Assembly (NCBI RefSeq): GCF_000245735.1
Contig: NZ_AHTH01000020.1
Location: 1-64,000, forward strand
DNA from: Alishewanella jeotgali KCTC 22429
GTDB taxonomy: Bacteria; Pseudomonadota; Gammaproteobacteria; Enterobacterales; Alteromonadaceae
DNA: 64,000 nucleotides
Reading direction: 5' to 3'
Program-made: the position numbers and the translations under genes
Notes under the pieces: model-generated
What the model saw: only the letters and a program-made list of their open reading frames with translations
What the model was told of the DNA's origin: nothing
The model's database searches: none
Shown here: one piece after another, positions 18,185 through 27,189 of the stretch
Position numbering within the stretch: the stretch's first letter is position 1
Layout: the number at the start of each line of letters is the position of its first letter

Positions 18185-19894
18185 TTAGTTGTGGCTTTGC
18201 AGCACTACTAAACCATAGGGAGCCAGCTGACTGGCATTAAGATCAAAGCCCCAGCTGGGATTGAGGGTGTTATCCAGGGTGACACTGATATCTAACGGCT
18301 GTTCACTCAGGTTCAGCACAAAGCGGGTATGGCTGCCATTTAACTCGCGGTCAATCTGCAGCAGGCCGGCGGCAGGTTCTGCCACCTGATAGCTGCCTGC
18401 CAGCTTTAGCTCGGGCCGCTGCTTTTTCTGCGCGATTAAGAACTGATACAGCCGCCACAGTGAGTCTGGCTGGGCTTGCTGCTCTGCTACGGTATTACCA
18501 CCGGCGCTTAACTGCTGCTGTAAAAAGTCCGGCCACCAATCGGCAAACTGCACGGTAAACTGCTCTTTTTGCTCTACCCAGCTAAGCGGCGCTGCGGTAA
18601 AGCCAGCCTGGGCCTCAGTGTTCCACAGCATAGGTGCGCGTTTGTATACATCGTGGCCACTTTGTGCCTGCGTTAAGCCAATCTCTTCACCGTAGTAAAG
18701 ATACTTAGTACCGGGCGAGCTAAACAGCATGGCTGCGGCCAGTTTGGATTTTTGCAGTACCGTCGCACGATCACCGCTTAACTGAAAAGCGACGCGGTCC
18801 TGATCATGGTTAGTTAAAAACGGCGTGAAGAACGCCAGTGGCGCGGACGAGTCCAAACGACGTTGCAGGTTTTCCTGTAGCGGGTGTAATTCGCCACTTT
18901 GCGTACCGCTAATAGTACCAAACTGCGCAGCATTGCCAGCATTTTGCTGCAGCTGACCAATAATTTTATAACCCACTTCAAAGTCAAAGCCCTGATCCAG
19001 CCCCTCACCGTTGCCCCAATATTTGGCGGCAATCGGGATATCTACCCAGGCTTCGCCAACTAAATAGGCTTCCGGGTTCACGCTTTTCACAAAGGCATTA
19101 AAATCGCGCCAATAATCAATGGTCGCCGGCAAATCGGCCTGACCATCCGGGCCACTTTCCATCACAAAGCGCACCGCATCTAAGCGGAAACCAGCCACAC
19201 CCTTGTCCAGCCAGAATTTCGCCATCTTCTTCATTTCGGCCACCACATCCGGGTGTTCTAAATTCAGATCCGGCTGGGTCGCACCAAAGGCGGCGTAATA
19301 ATATTCACCGCGCCGTTCATCAAAGTGCCAAACTGCGTCCGGCTGATCATTATCAGCCCAGGCGTGGCCCCAGCCCTCGCCTTTGGCTGGTAAGTCTTTA
19401 CGCCAGACAAAGTAATCTTTATAGGGCGCGATGCCCTCGGCTGACTTTTGAAACCACTCGTGTTCACGCGAGATATGGTTAATTACTAAATCCAGAATCA
19501 CCTTAATGCCTTTGGCATCGGCTGCCTGAATAAAGGCTTCAAATTCTGCCATGCTGCCGTAATCACGCTCCACCTGATAAAACTCAGTAAAGTCGTAACC
19601 GTGATAGGAGGGCGCTTCAAACATCGGCGTTAACCAGATGGCGTTAATACCCAGCTCCTGTAAATACGGCAGCTTGGCGGTCATACCATTAAAATCGCCA
19701 TGGCCATCGCCGGTCGTATCGTAAAAGCTACGCGGCCAAATCTGATAGAACACCGCATCCTGCCACCAGGGGCCAGACTCGGCTGCTGCGGTCGCAGCCA
19801 GCGGTGCGGCAACAGTTTCAGTTTGCTGTGGCGCCGGCTTGCAGGCACTAAGTGCCAGCGCCAGCGTCAGCGCGGTTAATGAGGTTTTTAACAT
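18185..19894 (-). CDS. GH13 alpha-glucosidase/alpha-amylase lipoprotein
   Basis: A 569-residue enzyme. A lipoprotein signal peptide ends LSAC (Cys18, followed by Lys). The GH13 barrel starts with AVFYQIWPRSFYDTTGDGHGD, typical of alpha-glucosidase/oligo-1,6-glucosidase types. Catalytic residues by pattern: nucleophile Asp near 239 (GFRLDAV), acid/base Glu near 280 (YLVGEAW), third Asp near 363 (LTNHDQDR). It probably splits maltooligosaccharides or isomalto linkages at the membrane or in the periplasm. It sits 3 bp after the MFS permease gene, so the two are one operon under the palindrome at 21474. The linkage it cleaves cannot be fixed by eye. Confidence 0.9.
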   Translation of the reverse strand: MLKTSLTALTLALALSACKPAPQQTETVAAPLAATAAAESGPWWQDAVFYQIWPRSFYDTTGDGHGDFNGMTAKLPYLQELGINAIWLTPMFEAPSYHGYDFTEFYQVERDYGSMAEFEAFIQAADAKGIKVILDLVINHISREHEWFQKSAEGIAPYKDYFVWRKDLPAKGEGWGHAWADNDQPDAVWHFDERRGEYYYAAFGATQPDLNLEHPDVVAEMKKMAKFWLDKGVAGFRLDAVRFVMESGPDGQADLPATIDYWRDFNAFVKSVNPEAYLVGEAWVDIPIAAKYWGNGEGLDQGFDFEVGYKIIGQLQQNAGNAAQFGTISGTQSGELHPLQENLQRRLDSSAPLAFFTPFLTNHDQDRVAFQLSGDRATVLQKSKLAAAMLFSSPGTKYLYYGEEIGLTQAQSGHDVYKRAPMLWNTEAQAGFTAAPLSWVEQKEQFTVQFADWWPDFLQQQLSAGGNTVAEQQAQPDSLWRLYQFLIAQKKQRPELKLAGSYQVAEPAAGLLQIDRELNGSHTRFVLNLSEQPLDISVTLDNTLNPSWGFDLNASQLAPYGLVVLQSHN

Positions 19895-19897
19895 GGT

Positions 19898-21394
19898 TTA
19901 TCCCTTTACTGTTTCGGTTTTTACCCGCAACACATAAAGTGCCGCTATCACATAACTGACGCCACCTATCGCCAGCGCATAAATCGCCTGCCCCTGGAAC
20001 AGATAACCCACCAGGCTACCCAGAATGGCTGCCGCCAGCAGCTGCGGCAGTACGATAAAGATATTAAACATGCCCATATACACCCCCATTTTATGGGCGG
20101 GTAAACAGTTAGATAACAGCGCGTAAGGCAGTGACAAAATCGAGGCCCAGGCAATACCAATGGCAATCATCGGTAACCAAAGCAGCGCCGGATCTTTAAT
20201 CAGGAAGAAGGAGAATAAACCCAGAGCGCCGAATAACAGGTTAATACAGTGCGCTTTTTGCGTACTGGTGGCTTTAACCAGCAGCGGGATCAGCAAGGCA
20301 GCAATGGCGGCGAAACCGTTATACACCGCAAACAATACCCCAACCCAGTCGGCGCCATTGTTATAGGCCACCGAGGTTGTATCGGTGGTACCATAGTGGT
20401 AGCTGGTGACGGCGGCGGTGGTGTAGATCCACATCGCGAATAACGGAAACCAGGAGAAAAACTGCACCACGGCCAGTTGGCGCATGGTTTTCGGCATGGT
20501 AAATAAATCGTCGGTCAGCTGTACCAGCATATTGCGGTTTTGCTGTTGCTTAAACCAGCTGGCCGCCCATTGCAGTAAACCAAAGGCGGCAATTAAGGCG
20601 CCAAGTAAATACAGTTGCTTATCCAGCTGCCAGAATGCCACCGCAGCAAAGGCTGCCACGCCAATCACCACAGCGGCGGCACCACTGCGCCAGTAGTCCT
20701 GAGCCGGGGTTGCCATAGGCGCACTGGGGTGTTCTGCCTGCTCAGCGGCATCAAAGGCAGCCAGTTGCTCCGGGCTATATTCCTTACTGGAGATAATGGT
20801 CCAGCCCACCGCTAAAAACAGTACCACACCACCGGCATAGAAAGAGTACACCACCGAATCCGGGATCAGCCCTTCAGCAGCAGTATTGGCGACGCCAAAC
20901 CAGTTGGTCATAATCCAGGGTAAGGCAGACGCGACCACGGCACCGACACCGATAAAAAAGGATTGCATGGCAAAGCCGGTCGGCCGCTGCTGTTTATTCA
21001 GGTTATCACCGACAAAGGCGCGAAACGGCTCCATCGTCACGTTAATGGCGGCGTCTAAAATCCACAGCATACCGGCGGCGATCCACAAGGTCGGCGAGTT
21101 TGGCATAATCACCAGCGCCGCGGTGGTGGCTAAAGCGCCGTATAAAAAGAACGGCCGGCGGCGGCCCAGCTTAGTCCAGGTTTTATCACTAAAGTGGCCA
21201 ATGATCGGCTGAACCAGTAAACCGGTTAGCGGGGCGGCGATCCACAGGATCGGAATTTGCTCCATGTCGGCGCCCAGGGTTTGGAAGATCCGGCTGACGT
21301 TGCCATTTTGCAGGGCAAAGCCAAACTGAATACCAAAAAACCCAAAGCACATATTCCAAATCTGCCAAAAGCTGAGGTTTGGTTTGGTTTGCAT
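19898..21394 (-). CDS. MFS maltose/maltodextrin-type permease (SLC45-like)
   Basis: A 498-residue, roughly twelve-helix transporter. The start MQTKPNLSFWQIWNMCFGFFGIQFGFALQ and the segment GHFSDKTWTKLGRRRPFFLYGA match the sucrose/maltose MFS branch found beside maltodextrin genes in Xanthomonas, Caulobacter and Alteromonadales. It would take maltose or short maltodextrins from periplasm to cytoplasm. Operon with the downstream GH13 lipoprotein. The perfect palindrome TGAATACGTATTCA lies 80 bp upstream of the ATG, so maltose-responsive control is likely. Confidence 0.88.
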   Translation of the reverse strand: MQTKPNLSFWQIWNMCFGFFGIQFGFALQNGNVSRIFQTLGADMEQIPILWIAAPLTGLLVQPIIGHFSDKTWTKLGRRRPFFLYGALATTAALVIMPNSPTLWIAAGMLWILDAAINVTMEPFRAFVGDNLNKQQRPTGFAMQSFFIGVGAVVASALPWIMTNWFGVANTAAEGLIPDSVVYSFYAGGVVLFLAVGWTIISSKEYSPEQLAAFDAAEQAEHPSAPMATPAQDYWRSGAAAVVIGVAAFAAVAFWQLDKQLYLLGALIAAFGLLQWAASWFKQQQNRNMLVQLTDDLFTMPKTMRQLAVVQFFSWFPLFAMWIYTTAAVTSYHYGTTDTTSVAYNNGADWVGVLFAVYNGFAAIAALLIPLLVKATSTQKAHCINLLFGALGLFSFFLIKDPALLWLPMIAIGIAWASILSLPYALLSNCLPAHKMGVYMGMFNIFIVLPQLLAAAILGSLVGYLFQGQAIYALAIGGVSYVIAALYVLRVKTETVKG

Positions 21395-21473
21395 AATGCT
21401 GTTCTCTTTTGCGGTTTTATAATTATTTACCTGTCAGGCTGCTTGATACCTGCATTTAGCGGCAAGAACAAGA

Positions 21474-21487
21474 TGAATACGTATTCA
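21474..21487. promoter_or_regulatory. LacI-type operator, TGAATACGTATTCA
   Basis: A perfect 14-bp palindrome 80 bp upstream of the MFS permease ATG (minus strand). Just downstream of it on the minus strand is a possible -35/-10 pair, TTGTTC (21466-21471) and TATCAA (21443-21448) with 17-bp spacing. The same palindrome occurs in front of both TonB receptors. Confidence 0.75.
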
Positions 21488-21527
21488 GCAAGGCGCAACG
21501 CCGCGAAGGCACCGCGATTGATAGGTT

Positions 21528-21898
21528 TTACAGACCGGCAAACACAAACGGCTGCGCCGGTTTAGACTGCGCCAGCGGGTCGAGGGAATATTGGGTTCGG
21601 CTTCGGAGGAAATACCAAAGGGCACCAAGGCATTGCGAATCACGCTAAAGACACTGGCCAACACACTGCCATATTTGGCGGGCCAGCGTACCGAGTTGGG
21701 ACCGACCTCGCCCCGGCGCTCGATACCGCGCGGAAATAACCAAAGATTCGCCGGAATTTCATCTTTCCAGTCCATCGAGCGGGCGGTAATAATGGTTTGC
21801 TCCGGGCCCTTATAGACAGCCCGGGTGCAGGCGGCGGCAGGCTGGGTGATTTAGGCGGTTAGCAGTGCAGTAAGTAACATCCTTAATTTAAAACGCAT
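21528..21898 (-). pseudogene. Decayed linear amide C-N hydrolase (choloylglycine hydrolase family)
   Basis: An AGGAG ribosome site and ATG at 21898 begin a signal peptide (MRFKLRMLLTALLTA) that hits a TAA at codon 16. In the same frame the mature enzyme start then appears: the Ntn nucleophile Cys in ACTRAVYKGPEQTIITARS, followed by MDWKDEIPANLWLFPRG. After KYGSVLASVF the sequence jumps to a late family segment (VIRNALVPFGIS, then PNIPSTRWRS), so about 200 internal codons are missing. Next comes a frame change; the tail PAQPFVFAGL reads in another frame to a stop at 21528. Stop, deletion and frameshift together mean no working enzyme. The parent family includes penicillin V acylase and bile salt hydrolase. 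Confidence 0.8.
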
Positions 21899-22112
21899 TA
21901 TTTCGCTCCTTCAAACGAATGCTAGAAATAGTAATCCTGTTACGTTTAACTTAGCATTAGTCAGGTAATTACGCCTAAATAGTGACATCACAGCTTAATT
22001 CTGGTTGCGCTTTGTACCATTTGACTAGACACTCTTTCTTCACTCACCTTGGTAGCTTGCTACCACGTGTTCCGCCAAGAGCTTTGCAAGAAACACTGTA
22101 ACGAGCTTATCT

Positions 22113-22382
22113 TTAAAGCCGCTGCGCAGCAGGCGTCTGCTTACTTTGCTTGTTATGCAACCCTTTAAGAAACTCTGGAGCCAGATCTGCACCGTTCGGC
22201 CAAACAACAGTCTCAAGCTCAGGGTCGACCGACACCCTCCGAAAAATAGAAATTTCCTTCAGTGGTTCAAATACAGGCCCGTGGAGTTCACCATTTAGAT
22301 CGATTTCGCCAGAAGTACCATCATCAAATGCTACCCAAATTGTGTAATCAGCCACGTATTTGGCAGACTTAATATGCAACAT
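22113..22382 (-). CDS. DUF2442 domain protein
   Basis: An 89-residue protein with the DUF2442 pattern (YTIWVAFDDGTSGEIDL near the start, then FRRVSVDPELETVVWPNGADLAPEFL). The ATG at 22382 follows GGAG, which lies within the 3' end of the DUF4160 gene, so translation is probably coupled. DUF4160 and DUF2442 genes occur side by side in many bacteria. The biochemical role is not established; a toxin-antitoxin or regulatory pair has been suspected from the gene pairing. It is more AT-rich than the flanking enzyme genes, consistent with acquisition. Confidence 0.85.
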   Translation of the reverse strand: MLHIKSAKYVADYTIWVAFDDGTSGEIDLNGELHGPVFEPLKEISIFRRVSVDPELETVVWPNGADLAPEFLKGLHNKQSKQTPAAQRL

Positions 22383-22385
22383 AAT

Positions 22386-22643
22386 TTACTCCAGTGGTGC
22401 TATATAATTCAGAGGTTCCCCTGCTCTGGCTCGACGCCAGTTCTCTTCCAGCTCACTTTTGTGTATTCCTATCCACTCCTGAACAAAAGTAACGGCTCGC
22501 TTGGGCAACTCCCCTTCCAGTATGGTTCCATCAAATGCAAATAGCGCTTCATAGCCAGAATATTTTGCATGAAAATGCGGTGGATTGTGGTCGTTAAAAT
22601 ACATAGCAATCAAAATTCCGTAAAATCGGCTAATTACTGGCAT
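22386..22643 (-). CDS. DUF4160 domain protein
   Basis: An 85-residue protein started at ATG 22643 (MPVISRFYGILIAMYFNDH); the DUF4160 signature YFNDHNPPHFHAKY follows. A longer in-frame start at 22688 adds 15 residues not typical of the family. The histidine-rich HNPPHFH stretch is the conserved core. It ends 3 bp before the DUF2442 start. Function unknown; see the partner entry. Confidence 0.85.
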   Translation of the reverse strand: MPVISRFYGILIAMYFNDHNPPHFHAKYSGYEALFAFDGTILEGELPKRAVTFVQEWIGIHKSELEENWRRARAGEPLNYIAPLE

Positions 22644-22806
22644 AGCATTTATCCCACTGAAAAAGGTAGCTTCATAATATTGGATCAACGCGAGGAGTCA
22701 AATCTGGCATAACGTCAGGCTAATCATTCAGTATCTGAACCCGAAGGTCTCTGGGTTTGGTGAGGTGCAATAAGCGCTAGTAAGTTTTCCAGATACCCTG
22801 GATGAG

Positions 22807-22837
22807 AAAACCTCAACCCAAACACTGAGGTTTTTTT
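22807..22837. terminator. Terminator beyond the cyclomaltodextrinase-type GH13 gene
   Basis: Inverted repeat AACCTCA...TGAGGTT with an A-run on one side and seven T on the other. It sits 9 bases past the stop of the minus-strand GH13 gene and ends the 29.1-22.8 kb hydrolase operon. The flanks allow termination in both directions. Confidence 0.75.
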
Positions 22838-22845
22838 ACGCCTAT

Positions 22846-24723
22846 TTAGGGTGTGATATCTAATATCAATACGCCCCGCGCCGGCACGGTTAGCTGTTGT
22901 TGCAGCTGCAATTTTGCACCGGTTAGCACCTCTGTGGCCTGCACCTTGGCTGGCAGCACCTGCCTAAAACGTGCCAGATCCAGTGTCACCGCTTCGGGCT
23001 GCTTATTCAGCACCACCATCACCGTTTGCTGCTCGTTATAGCGGAAATAAGTATAGGTGCCGCGATCCGGGGCAAAGTGCAGTAGCTTACCCTGATGGAT
23101 TGCGCTGGCAGTTTTACGCCAGTTTAGCAGCCGGCTGACCAGTTGTTGCGCCATGCGCTGAGTATCCGTTAACCCCACGCCGGTAAAGGCATTGACCTTA
23201 TCGCCCGCCCAACCGCCGGGGAAATCAGCCCGTACCTTGCCATCATCACGCTGTGGCGGGCTGGTCAGCGCCAGCTCAGTGCCATAAAACAGCTGTGGAA
23301 TACCGCGCATGGTAAAGAGGTAACTTAGCGCCATCCGGAACAAGTCTTGATCTTCGCCCAGCACTGAAAATAAGCGGGCGGTGTCATGGTTACCCTCAAA
23401 GATCACTAAATTGAAGGGGTTGGCATAGACATGGTCATTGCTCAGCATTTCATACAGCCGGATCCAGCCGCTATTCCAGCTCTCCGGCTCTGCCAGTGAT
23501 TTTAGCAGGGCGTCATACAGCGGAAAGTCGAGCATCGCCGGAGTATGCGAAACATAGCCATCTTTATTCTGCTTGCCGGTCTGCCAGTACGATACGATAA
23601 GCGGATTCGGGCTCCATTCTTCACCCACAATATTAAACTGAGGATATTCCTGCATAATGCGCCGGCCCCACTCGCTTAAAAAGGCTTTATCGGCATAAGA
23701 ATAGGTATCTTCCCGAATACCGGACAGCCCGGCATATTCCACCCACCAGATGCTATTTTGAATAAGATAGGTTGCTAATCTGGGGTTACGCTGATTCAGA
23801 TCCGGCATGGTGTCGACAAACCAGCCATCGGTAAATAGCTCGCGATCAATATCGGCCGCATAAGGGTCCTGAATGGTGCTGCGGTTATGATTGGTTGGCA
23901 CAAAGTTGCCATTGCCATCGCCGCTCGGGAAGTTCAGCCAGTCTTTAGCCGGTAAGTCCGGCAGCCACCAGTGATTACTGCCTATATGGTTCACAATAAT
24001 ATCCTGAATCACCTTAATACCGAGCGAATTGGCGGCTGCAACAAAATCACGGAACTGCGCATTGCTGCCAAAGCGGGGATCCACCCGGTAAAAGTCGGTG
24101 GCGGAATAGCCATGATAAGAGAAAGCCGGTTGATTATTTTCGGTTAGCGGCGTTGGCCAAACCGCAGTGACGCCCAGCTGCTGCAAATACGGCAGCGCTT
24201 GTTGCATCCCGGCCAGATCGCCACCATGACGGCCGTTGTCATCCTGCCGGTTCGCCTGCTCTAGCATCTCGGGTACGCTGTCGTTAGTGGGGTCGCCATT
24301 GACAAAGCGATCCGGCGTAATCAGATAAATCGCATCGGCGGGCGAGAAGCCCTGACGCTGTGCCGAACCTTCATTTCGTGCCAATAACGGGTAATCAACT
24401 TGCTGTACGGCTTTTGCGCCGCGCCAAAGCTGCAGTGGCAAGGTGCCCGCTGCCGCATCAGCAGACAGTGTCAGCTCAACAAACAGATAATTCGGGTTAT
24501 CGGTACGATGTACCGCGCTGATGCTAACCCCGGGATAGCTGAGCTTAGGTGTCAGCTCCGCTAACTTATCCCCGTATAACATCAGCTCAACAGTCGGATG
24601 CTGCATACCAACCCACCAGTTAAGTGGCTCAACCCGCTTAATGCTAGCGGCAAGTGGCGAAACGCTATAACAACCTAGCATTAATGCAATAACACTTAAT
24701 AGCCTGAAAGAACCTAAGCGCAT
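22846..24723 (-). CDS. Periplasmic GH13 cyclomaltodextrinase/neopullulanase
   Basis: A 625-residue exported enzyme. ATG 24723 is preferred to GTG 24729 because GGAGGT lies at the right distance from it. Signal peptide, then an N-terminal beta-sandwich (about 30-130; LNWWVGMQHPTVELMLYG, the cyclomaltodextrinase N-domain pattern), GH13 barrel, and a small C-terminal domain. Catalytic residues by pattern: Asp near 337 (GIREDTYSY), Glu near 367 (IVGEEW), Asp near 447 (EGNHDTAR). The family splits cyclodextrins, maltodextrins or pullulan; Bacteroides SusA is a relative. It is the last gene of the operon, 12 bp after the GH31 gene. Confidence 0.9.
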   Translation of the reverse strand: MRLGSFRLLSVIALMLGCYSVSPLAASIKRVEPLNWWVGMQHPTVELMLYGDKLAELTPKLSYPGVSISAVHRTDNPNYLFVELTLSADAAAGTLPLQLWRGAKAVQQVDYPLLARNEGSAQRQGFSPADAIYLITPDRFVNGDPTNDSVPEMLEQANRQDDNGRHGGDLAGMQQALPYLQQLGVTAVWPTPLTENNQPAFSYHGYSATDFYRVDPRFGSNAQFRDFVAAANSLGIKVIQDIIVNHIGSNHWWLPDLPAKDWLNFPSGDGNGNFVPTNHNRSTIQDPYAADIDRELFTDGWFVDTMPDLNQRNPRLATYLIQNSIWWVEYAGLSGIREDTYSYADKAFLSEWGRRIMQEYPQFNIVGEEWSPNPLIVSYWQTGKQNKDGYVSHTPAMLDFPLYDALLKSLAEPESWNSGWIRLYEMLSNDHVYANPFNLVIFEGNHDTARLFSVLGEDQDLFRMALSYLFTMRGIPQLFYGTELALTSPPQRDDGKVRADFPGGWAGDKVNAFTGVGLTDTQRMAQQLVSRLLNWRKTASAIHQGKLLHFAPDRGTYTYFRYNEQQTVMVVLNKQPEAVTLDLARFRQVLPAKVQATEVLTGAKLQLQQQLTVPARGVLILDITP

Positions 24724-24735
24724 CGCCACCTCCGT

Positions 24736-27180
24736 TTAGTAGTGCAGCCTTAGCTGCTTAGTTTCTGCGGTAAGTGGCAGCTTAATCTTTAACTGCTTAT
24801 TTGCTTTGTCATACCAGGCGATATTTTCACCGCGGGCAAAGCGCTGCGGCTGGGCAACTATCGGGATATAACGGCCATCCAGATAGATTTTGCGCGCCTT
24901 GCCACGCTGGTTATGCAGCACCAGTGTTAAATCGCGGCTGGCCGGCTTGCCCTGATACTCCCCGCCATCGCGGCTGAAGTTCAGCGTTAGCCTGTTGTCT
25001 TCCGTCGTGGCCGCGAAATGCAGCAGCTCATATTGGCCCTTGGCAACCGAATCCGGCGTTACGCCATCATCTTCAAACAGGCTGTACTGGCTGGCAGCGA
25101 CACTTAGATCGGCGTAATAGTGCAGTGTTAACGCCTTGCCCTGATAATCCGCAGTGCGTTGCAAGCTGTCGGTCATCGGAATAAAGCTACCGGCTTTTAC
25201 CAGCACCGGAATGGTGTCGATCGTTACCGGGCGCTGTAGCACCTGACCACCTTCCAGCCGTTCCCCGCTAAAGAAATCAAACCAGATGCCTTGCGGCAGA
25301 TTTACCGGCCAGCTTGTTACGCCTGGTTCCGTTACCGGCGCCACTAAAAAGGCATCGCCCCATAAATAGCTGTTGGCTTCATCGCGTAGCGCCGGGTTTT
25401 GCTCATCCAGGAAAAACAACGGCCGCATCAGCGGTATACCACTTTGGCTATGCTGATAGGCCAGCGTATAGTTATATGGCAGCAGGCGGTAGCGTAGCTC
25501 CAGCCAGGGGCGCAGGGTGTTAATCACTTCCTGGCTATGGAATACCGGCTCAGGGGCAATATGCTCCTGGGCATGTGGCCGGTACACCGGCTGAAATACG
25601 CCGTATTGCAGCCAGCGGATATAAAGCTCAGGGTCAAAGACCTCGCCACCGGCAAAGCCACCTAAGTCAGAATGGATCCAGCCAAAGCCAAACAGGCCCA
25701 TTTGCAGCGCCAGTTCAACCTGAGGCTTTAGCCCGCCCCAGCTGCGGTCAACATCACCAGTCCAGGGCACCATACCAAAGCGCTGCGAACCTAAGCTACC
25801 TGCGCGCATCATAATAAAAGGCCGCTGTGCCGGGAAATCACGGCGATAGCCCTGATGCACCAACTCAGCCCAGCGATGGCCATAGGCATTATGCACTGCA
25901 TCGGCAGGCTGTAAGCCAATGCCCGGCAGATAATGATAGGTATCGGCCGGGTGCACTTCAGGCTCGCCCAGATCGCCCCAAATACCACCAACACCTTGCG
26001 TCAGTAACTCATGGTAACGCTGCCAGAACCAATCGGCGGCTTTGGGATTAAACACATCAACCAGACCAGTATTACCAAAGTAAAAATCAAAGGTCTTTGG
26101 CTGACCATCCGGCCCCGGTGCGATAGCCCCCGCGGCGACCGCTTCATCCCAGCGCTTGGAGGTTGTCAGAATAAAGGGCTCAGTCACCAGGATCGTTTTA
26201 ACGCCATCGGCGGCAAAATCAGCCAGCATCTGCTCTGGATTTGGGAAAGCCTGATGATCCCACGCCAGATTACCCATATGGCCCTGAATATCCGGCCCAA
26301 ACCAGTACAGATCGATCACAATGGCATCTAATGGCAGCTTAAGATCGCGGAATTTTTGCACCACCGCCCGCGCCTCTGCCTCAGTGCGATAACCAAAGCG
26401 CGAGGCATAGTTGCCTAAGGTCCAGCGCGCCGGTAATGGCGGTTTGCCACTGACCGCCAGATACTGCTGGATCAGCTCAGGCGTCGTATCGGCAGCGACC
26501 AGCAAATAGCTGCTGCGGCCGCCCTGAGCACGGAAACGTAACTGATCTGCCTGGCTATGGCCCAGATCCAGCTCACCGGTCGCGCCATTATCAAACAGCA
26601 GCATATAGTTTTTATCGGATAAAACACCGGCCAGACTAAAGTACATCTGGCTCGACTCGGTACTGTAGCCATAATGCGCCTTGTTATAGAGCGGTAACTT
26701 ATGACCGCGGCGATCCATGCCCAGTACCCGCTGCCCGGCACCGGCCAGCTTCTCCTGCTCGGCAAGACTAAAATCAAAACCAAGCTGACCGTCCGCCTGA
26801 ATGAGACCGGCCTGATCCCGGGTTAACAGCTCGCCATCGCGGTAAAAGGCAATACTTAACGGGCTTTTGTTGATCACCAGTTGCAAGGCATCACTTTGCA
26901 AGGTCAGTTGTTGCTCATCAAGCGCCAATTGCAAGGCTACCGGCTGTGGTGCTGTGCCGATCAACAAGGAGTCTTGCTGCAGCACAGCGCTTGGCTGATA
27001 CCAGACAGCGACACTGTGGGCGTTATAAAAGTCGATGCTCACTTCACCCTGATCCGTGGTCAGGATCAGGCCCTGCGCGGTTTGGCGGTGACTTTGATAA
27101 TGTTCGACGGCCTGACTGCTGTTAAACAGCAGCCCCAGCAATAACAGCAGGCCAGCGATCCGCATTATAACAGGCTGCAT
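24736..27180 (-). CDS. GH31 family alpha-glucosyltransferase/alpha-glucosidase (Agd31B-like)
   Basis: An 814-residue exported enzyme with a signal peptide ending SSQA and a good AAGGAG site before ATG 27180. N-terminal sandwich, GH31 barrel, then C-terminal beta domains. Nucleophile Asp near 401 (GIWGDLGEPE) and acid/base Asp near 474 (PWTGDVDRSW) are in place. Segments such as GQRVLGMDRRGHKLPLYN, IVIDLYWFG and MRAGSLGSQRFGM recall Cellvibrio japonicus Agd31B, a 4-alpha-glucosyltransferase that disproportionates maltooligosaccharides. I therefore favour a periplasmic transglucosylase over a plain alpha-glucosidase, but both are possible. It lies between two GH13 genes in one operon (9 and 12 bp gaps). 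Confidence 0.88.
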   Translation of the reverse strand: MQPVIMRIAGLLLLLGLLFNSSQAVEHYQSHRQTAQGLILTTDQGEVSIDFYNAHSVAVWYQPSAVLQQDSLLIGTAPQPVALQLALDEQQLTLQSDALQLVINKSPLSIAFYRDGELLTRDQAGLIQADGQLGFDFSLAEQEKLAGAGQRVLGMDRRGHKLPLYNKAHYGYSTESSQMYFSLAGVLSDKNYMLLFDNGATGELDLGHSQADQLRFRAQGGRSSYLLVAADTTPELIQQYLAVSGKPPLPARWTLGNYASRFGYRTEAEARAVVQKFRDLKLPLDAIVIDLYWFGPDIQGHMGNLAWDHQAFPNPEQMLADFAADGVKTILVTEPFILTTSKRWDEAVAAGAIAPGPDGQPKTFDFYFGNTGLVDVFNPKAADWFWQRYHELLTQGVGGIWGDLGEPEVHPADTYHYLPGIGLQPADAVHNAYGHRWAELVHQGYRRDFPAQRPFIMMRAGSLGSQRFGMVPWTGDVDRSWGGLKPQVELALQMGLFGFGWIHSDLGGFAGGEVFDPELYIRWLQYGVFQPVYRPHAQEHIAPEPVFHSQEVINTLRPWLELRYRLLPYNYTLAYQHSQSGIPLMRPLFFLDEQNPALRDEANSYLWGDAFLVAPVTEPGVTSWPVNLPQGIWFDFFSGERLEGGQVLQRPVTIDTIPVLVKAGSFIPMTDSLQRTADYQGKALTLHYYADLSVAASQYSLFEDDGVTPDSVAKGQYELLHFAATTEDNRLTLNFSRDGGEYQGKPASRDLTLVLHNQRGKARKIYLDGRYIPIVAQPQRFARGENIAWYDKANKQLKIKLPLTAETKQLRLHY

Positions 27181-27189
27181 AGTGGCTCC

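Noticed and set aside
22025-22075. GGTAGC/GCTACC palindrome similar to the receptor-pullulanase hairpin, considered as a dispersed repeat
   Set aside because: Only about ten bases are shared and the flanks differ; two weakly similar hairpins do not make a repeat family.
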